DNA of 64,000 nucleotides from Streptomyces cylindrosporus. Lineage in GTDB: Bacteria > Actinomycetota > Actinomycetes > Streptomycetales > Streptomycetaceae. The notes under the pieces were generated by a model that did not search any database, was not told where the DNA came from, and worked only from the letters and a program-made list of their open reading frames with translations. A program made the position numbers and the translations under genes. The DNA is taken from the NCBI RefSeq assembly GCF_022698165.1, contig NZ_JALDAY010000013.1, forward strand, positions 1 through 64,000. The letters are read 5' to 3'. Shown in pieces: positions 61,755 to 64,000 of the stretch. Position 1 is the stretch's first letter; the number at the start of each line of letters is the position of its first letter.

Positions 61755-61829
61755 TTCGCTGTTTCCGCAAGGTGGGCGAGATGGGCGTTGCGGGGGCGCG
61801 AGTACGGCGTCGACGTCGGACCTGGACAA

Positions 61830-62387
61830 CGTCGTCCAGCATGTCTGATTCGCCGACTCCGGCACTGCCCACCCGGCGAACTCCTCACCTGTGACACCAC
61901 CCTGCTCACCCGTGAGCAGGCCCAAGCCCTGTCCATCGACCTCTCTCGCCGCAGCACCCCGGCCGAGGGCGGCTTATGCACCTTCCAGCCCGTCGGCGAC
62001 GGCGGCGCCTGCCCCTGGAACCTCGACTGCCACAGCTGCGCCAAGTTCGTCCTCTCTGCCGCCGACCTCCTCTACCGGCGGCGCAAACGCGAGCAATGGC
62101 GGCTGCTGGCCGAGCGCGCCCCGGACGATGCCACCGCTGACTACCTGAACAGCTACTTCGAGCCCACCGCCTGCGCCATCGACGGCCTGGAGAAGGCCCT
62201 GGTCGGCCTTGGCCTTCTCGACGATGCCCTCGCTCTCGACCTGCGCAAACCCCAGGACTACTTGCACCGCATCTGGTCCATCGCGTTCCGGGCTGCCGAC
62301 CGCGCCGACGCGGGAAGCGATCAGAAGGGTGAGTACGGCGATATGTGCACTGTTGACGAGGTCGGCCACGAACAGGGCGGCGCATGA
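61830..62387 (+). pseudogene. C-terminal relic of a Tn554-like tyrosine recombinase set member
   Basis: The frame that ends at 62387 carries a Cys-rich CPWNLDCHSCAKFVLSAADLLYRRRKRE motif, then WRLLAERAPDDATADYLNSYF and DLRKPQDYLHRIWSIAFRAAD. These stretches match the C-terminal regions of the TnpA/TnpB-type site-specific integrases of Tn554-like elements. The catalytic core upstream is absent. The catalase terminator at 61754 leaves too little space for it, so it is a left-over of a larger gene. It overlaps the next gene by ATGA. Confidence 0.7.
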
Positions 62388-62753
62388 AGAACGCCCGCGT
62401 CCCTGAACCAAGTACCGCGGTGGCCCGCTGCGGCAGGACCGAGACCGACAATTCCAAGGCCAGAGCCGTCGTCTCCACCGCTGTGGCAGAAGCCGGTGAA
62501 CGCCGCGTTCGGGTGACCGTCGGCCCGGCCGACGAACGCGAGGCGACAAGGCGCGAACGTGCGCGCAACGCCGAGGACGCCCTCGAGACGGCCCACGTCG
62601 ACTTTCTTGCCCAGCGCACCCGTATCGGCGAGCTCTTCGGCCAGATCCGTTACTTGGAAGCAGAGTGGAGTGAGGAACCCCGCCACTGGATCACCGCCGA
62701 GAACGCCGCTCTGAAGCTTCCAGGACCGGCGCGTCGCCGACCTCGAAGCCTGA
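62384..62753 (+). pseudogene. DUF6262 (TnpC-like) relic
   Basis: The frame begins at ATG 62384 and reads AEAGERRVRVTVG, then RTRIGELFGQIRYLEAEWSE, then RHWITAENAALK, which match small coiled-coil proteins (DUF6262) that accompany Tn554-like integrases. After ENAALK the frame is lost; a different frame gives FQDRRVADLEA and a stop at 62753, the family's usual end. So there is a deletion plus frameshift inside a coiled-coil. Confidence 0.65.
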
Positions 62754-62787
62754 TTGGTCGAGCCACCCGGTTGAGGCGAAGAACGCC

Positions 62788-63357
62788 CTACTCCCGCAGC
62801 AACCGTCGGCGGAGCGTCTCCTGCTCTGCGCTCCGTGCAGGGGCGGGCGTCTGGGGCTGGGGCATGCCGGGTGCGTGAGCGAGGGCGTGGCCGATACGGT
62901 CGCTGCCGCGGATGATGTCGGCGCCGGAGCGTGGCGCCGGCCATGTCACCAGCAGATAGTCCTCCACGGGCTCGGTGCTGACCTTGTCAGGGAGGACGCT
63001 GCGCCCTCGCGCGTGAACACGGAGCCGGTACCAGCCCTGCCCGGCAGGGCTGAGGGGAGGGAGTGTTTCGACCGGGCCGTGTTCGAGGGACTCGACCCGG
63101 AGGAGGCCTGTCGTGGCGTGAACGCTGACTTCGACGATCTCTTCCCAGCAGGCGTCCGTAGGCGCCGTCGGTGGACCGGCCAGAGCGGTTGCCGTGGCCC
63201 GGACCATGCCGGTGTGGATGCCGGTGACGACGAGGGCGCCCTGGATCATGGGGACTGCGAGTCCGTTGCTCCAGTCCGCCGTCTGGACAGGGATTTCCCC
63301 GGCGTCCAAGACACCGAAAGTGCCTTCGGGGATGTACACGTCGTGCGCGGTGTCCAT
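62788..63357 (-). CDS. conserved hypothetical protein
   Basis: A 189-residue soluble protein without a named domain. It is mostly beta-rich (GTFGVLDAGEIPVQTADWSNGLA, ACWEEIVEVSVHATTGLLRVE) with a Pro/Arg-rich C-terminus. It occurs widely in Streptomyces. It starts at ATG 63357. Function unknown. Confidence 0.6.
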   Translation of the reverse strand: MDTAHDVYIPEGTFGVLDAGEIPVQTADWSNGLAVPMIQGALVVTGIHTGMVRATATALAGPPTAPTDACWEEIVEVSVHATTGLLRVESLEHGPVETLPPLSPAGQGWYRLRVHARGRSVLPDKVSTEPVEDYLLVTWPAPRSGADIIRGSDRIGHALAHAPGMPQPQTPAPARSAEQETLRRRLLRE

Positions 63358-63410
63358 GTCTCTCCCGGCTCGTGCGTCATCGCTCGGGGCGCGTGCGGGC
63401 CACGTTCGAA

Positions 63411-63450
63411 CAGTACGGTGGTGGCGCTCCGTGGCGCCACCACCGTACTG
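63411..63450 (-). terminator. long hairpin terminator of the nuclease gene
   Basis: A perfect 17-bp stem (CAGTACGGTGGTGGCGC and complement) with a 6-base loop, 18 bases beyond the stop of the minus-strand gene at 63469. Confidence 0.75.
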
Positions 63451-63468
63451 CCGTGCGGCGCGGGTGCG

Positions 63469-64000
63469 TCAGGAGACGGTGACTCTGAAGGGGTCCCCGT
63501 CCAGGACGCGTTCAGCGCGGAAGAACTGGGTGTTCAGACCGCCCTGGGCGTTGTTCTCAGTGGCTGTGATCATGCAGACGCTGACTCCGGTCGGCCCTGT
63601 CCCGGAGGACACGTTGGGCATCTGGCAGCCGTCGAAGGTGCGTCGCGTGCCGCCCGAGGAGAGGCCCTCGCGGGAGCGTGCGATGGGGTACTCGTCGCAG
63701 CTCAGGCCCGTGATGCTGGGGGCGTCTCCGCAGGCCAGGTTGCGGTTCGTGCGGATGATCGTGTCGTCTTCGGTCCTGGTCAGCGGGTTCGCGAAGGTGG
63801 CGCCGGGCAGTCCCGATGCCTGGGCCTGCTGGACGTGGGAGGCCAGGGACGGGTAGGAGGCACTGCTGTAGACGAGTTCCGAGGCGTACCAGGGCACCAC
63901 GCAGCCGACGTTGGCCCGTCCGACGGTGGCGTTGTCGCAGCGGAATTCGTTGAGCTGGTAGTCCGTGACGGCCGCCGGGTAGCCCGCGTTGGTGAAGGTG
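63469..64000 (-). CDS. NucA/NucB-type secreted nuclease, 5' part outside window
   Basis: The visible C-terminal part (about 177 residues, open at the right edge) includes NEFRCDNATVG, GLSCDEYPIARSREGLSSGG and FDGCQMPNVSS, the S-C-D-E-Y-P signature and metal-binding residues of NucA/NucB-type DNases. These are non-specific extracellular nucleases. The signal peptide and start lie beyond base 64000. Confidence 0.75.
   Translation of the reverse strand, partial: TFTNAGYPAAVTDYQLNEFRCDNATVGRANVGCVVPWYASELVYSSASYPSLASHVQQAQASGLPGATFANPLTRTEDDTIIRTNRNLACGDAPSITGLSCDEYPIARSREGLSSGGTRRTFDGCQMPNVSSGTGPTGVSVCMITATENNAQGGLNTQFFRAERVLDGDPFRVTVS

Overview
This 64 kb window is very GC-rich and densely coded, with short intergenic gaps. 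The protein families (TerD, flotillin/NfeD, roadblock, Rv1733c-type, GlxA-like copper oxidases, PucR- and MarR-type regulators, many two-component genes) point to a Streptomyces or close relative, probably an accessory or stress-adaptive part of the chromosome. I saw no rRNA, tRNA, CRISPR array or intact mobile element.

0-7.3 kb is a sulfide/persulfide handling cluster on the minus strand. It holds a CsoR/CstR-like repressor, a TSUP exporter, three rhodanese-type proteins (one fused to a persulfide-dioxygenase-like metallo-hydrolase) and a sulfide:quinone-reductase-like flavoprotein. Four TACCC..GGGTA palindromes lie in gaps around it. Several genes in the first 2.4 kb are broken by single-base losses in homopolymer runs. 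7.3-17.7 kb has two histidine kinase/response regulator pairs, secreted proteins, a subtilase, an MMPL transporter and a DUF2993 protein. 17.7-30 kb carries a decayed TerD gene, a PucR-type regulator, a CBS protein, two Na+/H+-type antiporters, a DUF4118 protein, KdpD, an NfeD/flotillin pair and a STAS protein. An 11-bp-spaced direct repeat (TCAAG-like) precedes several of these units.

30-52 kb is the most striking part. The palindrome TTTGCA-N3-TGCAAA, perfect at six places and degenerate at about six more, sits in front of almost every transcription unit: a penicillin-binding protein, roadblock and Rv1733c-type proteins, two GlxA-like copper radical oxidases, two DUF4142 proteins, a flavin/deazaflavin reductase, a PP2C phosphatase with a MarR regulator, a zinc-ribbon/DUF4396 pair, a CLC transporter and an FAD monooxygenase. 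I read this as a local regulon, with the MarR-family gene at 41.5 kb the obvious candidate regulator. A TetR/ABC transporter block (35.9-38.8 kb) is inserted in it and has its own operator.

52-58.6 kb has copper-related envelope genes (a PCuAC-like lipoprotein and a frameshifted CopC-CopD fusion) and a truncated cytochrome oxidase subunit I. 58.7-61.8 kb has a PPC/DUF296 protein and a large-subunit catalase. 61.8-62.8 kb holds relics of a Tn554-like recombinase set. The window ends in a NucA/NucB-type nuclease that runs off the right edge.
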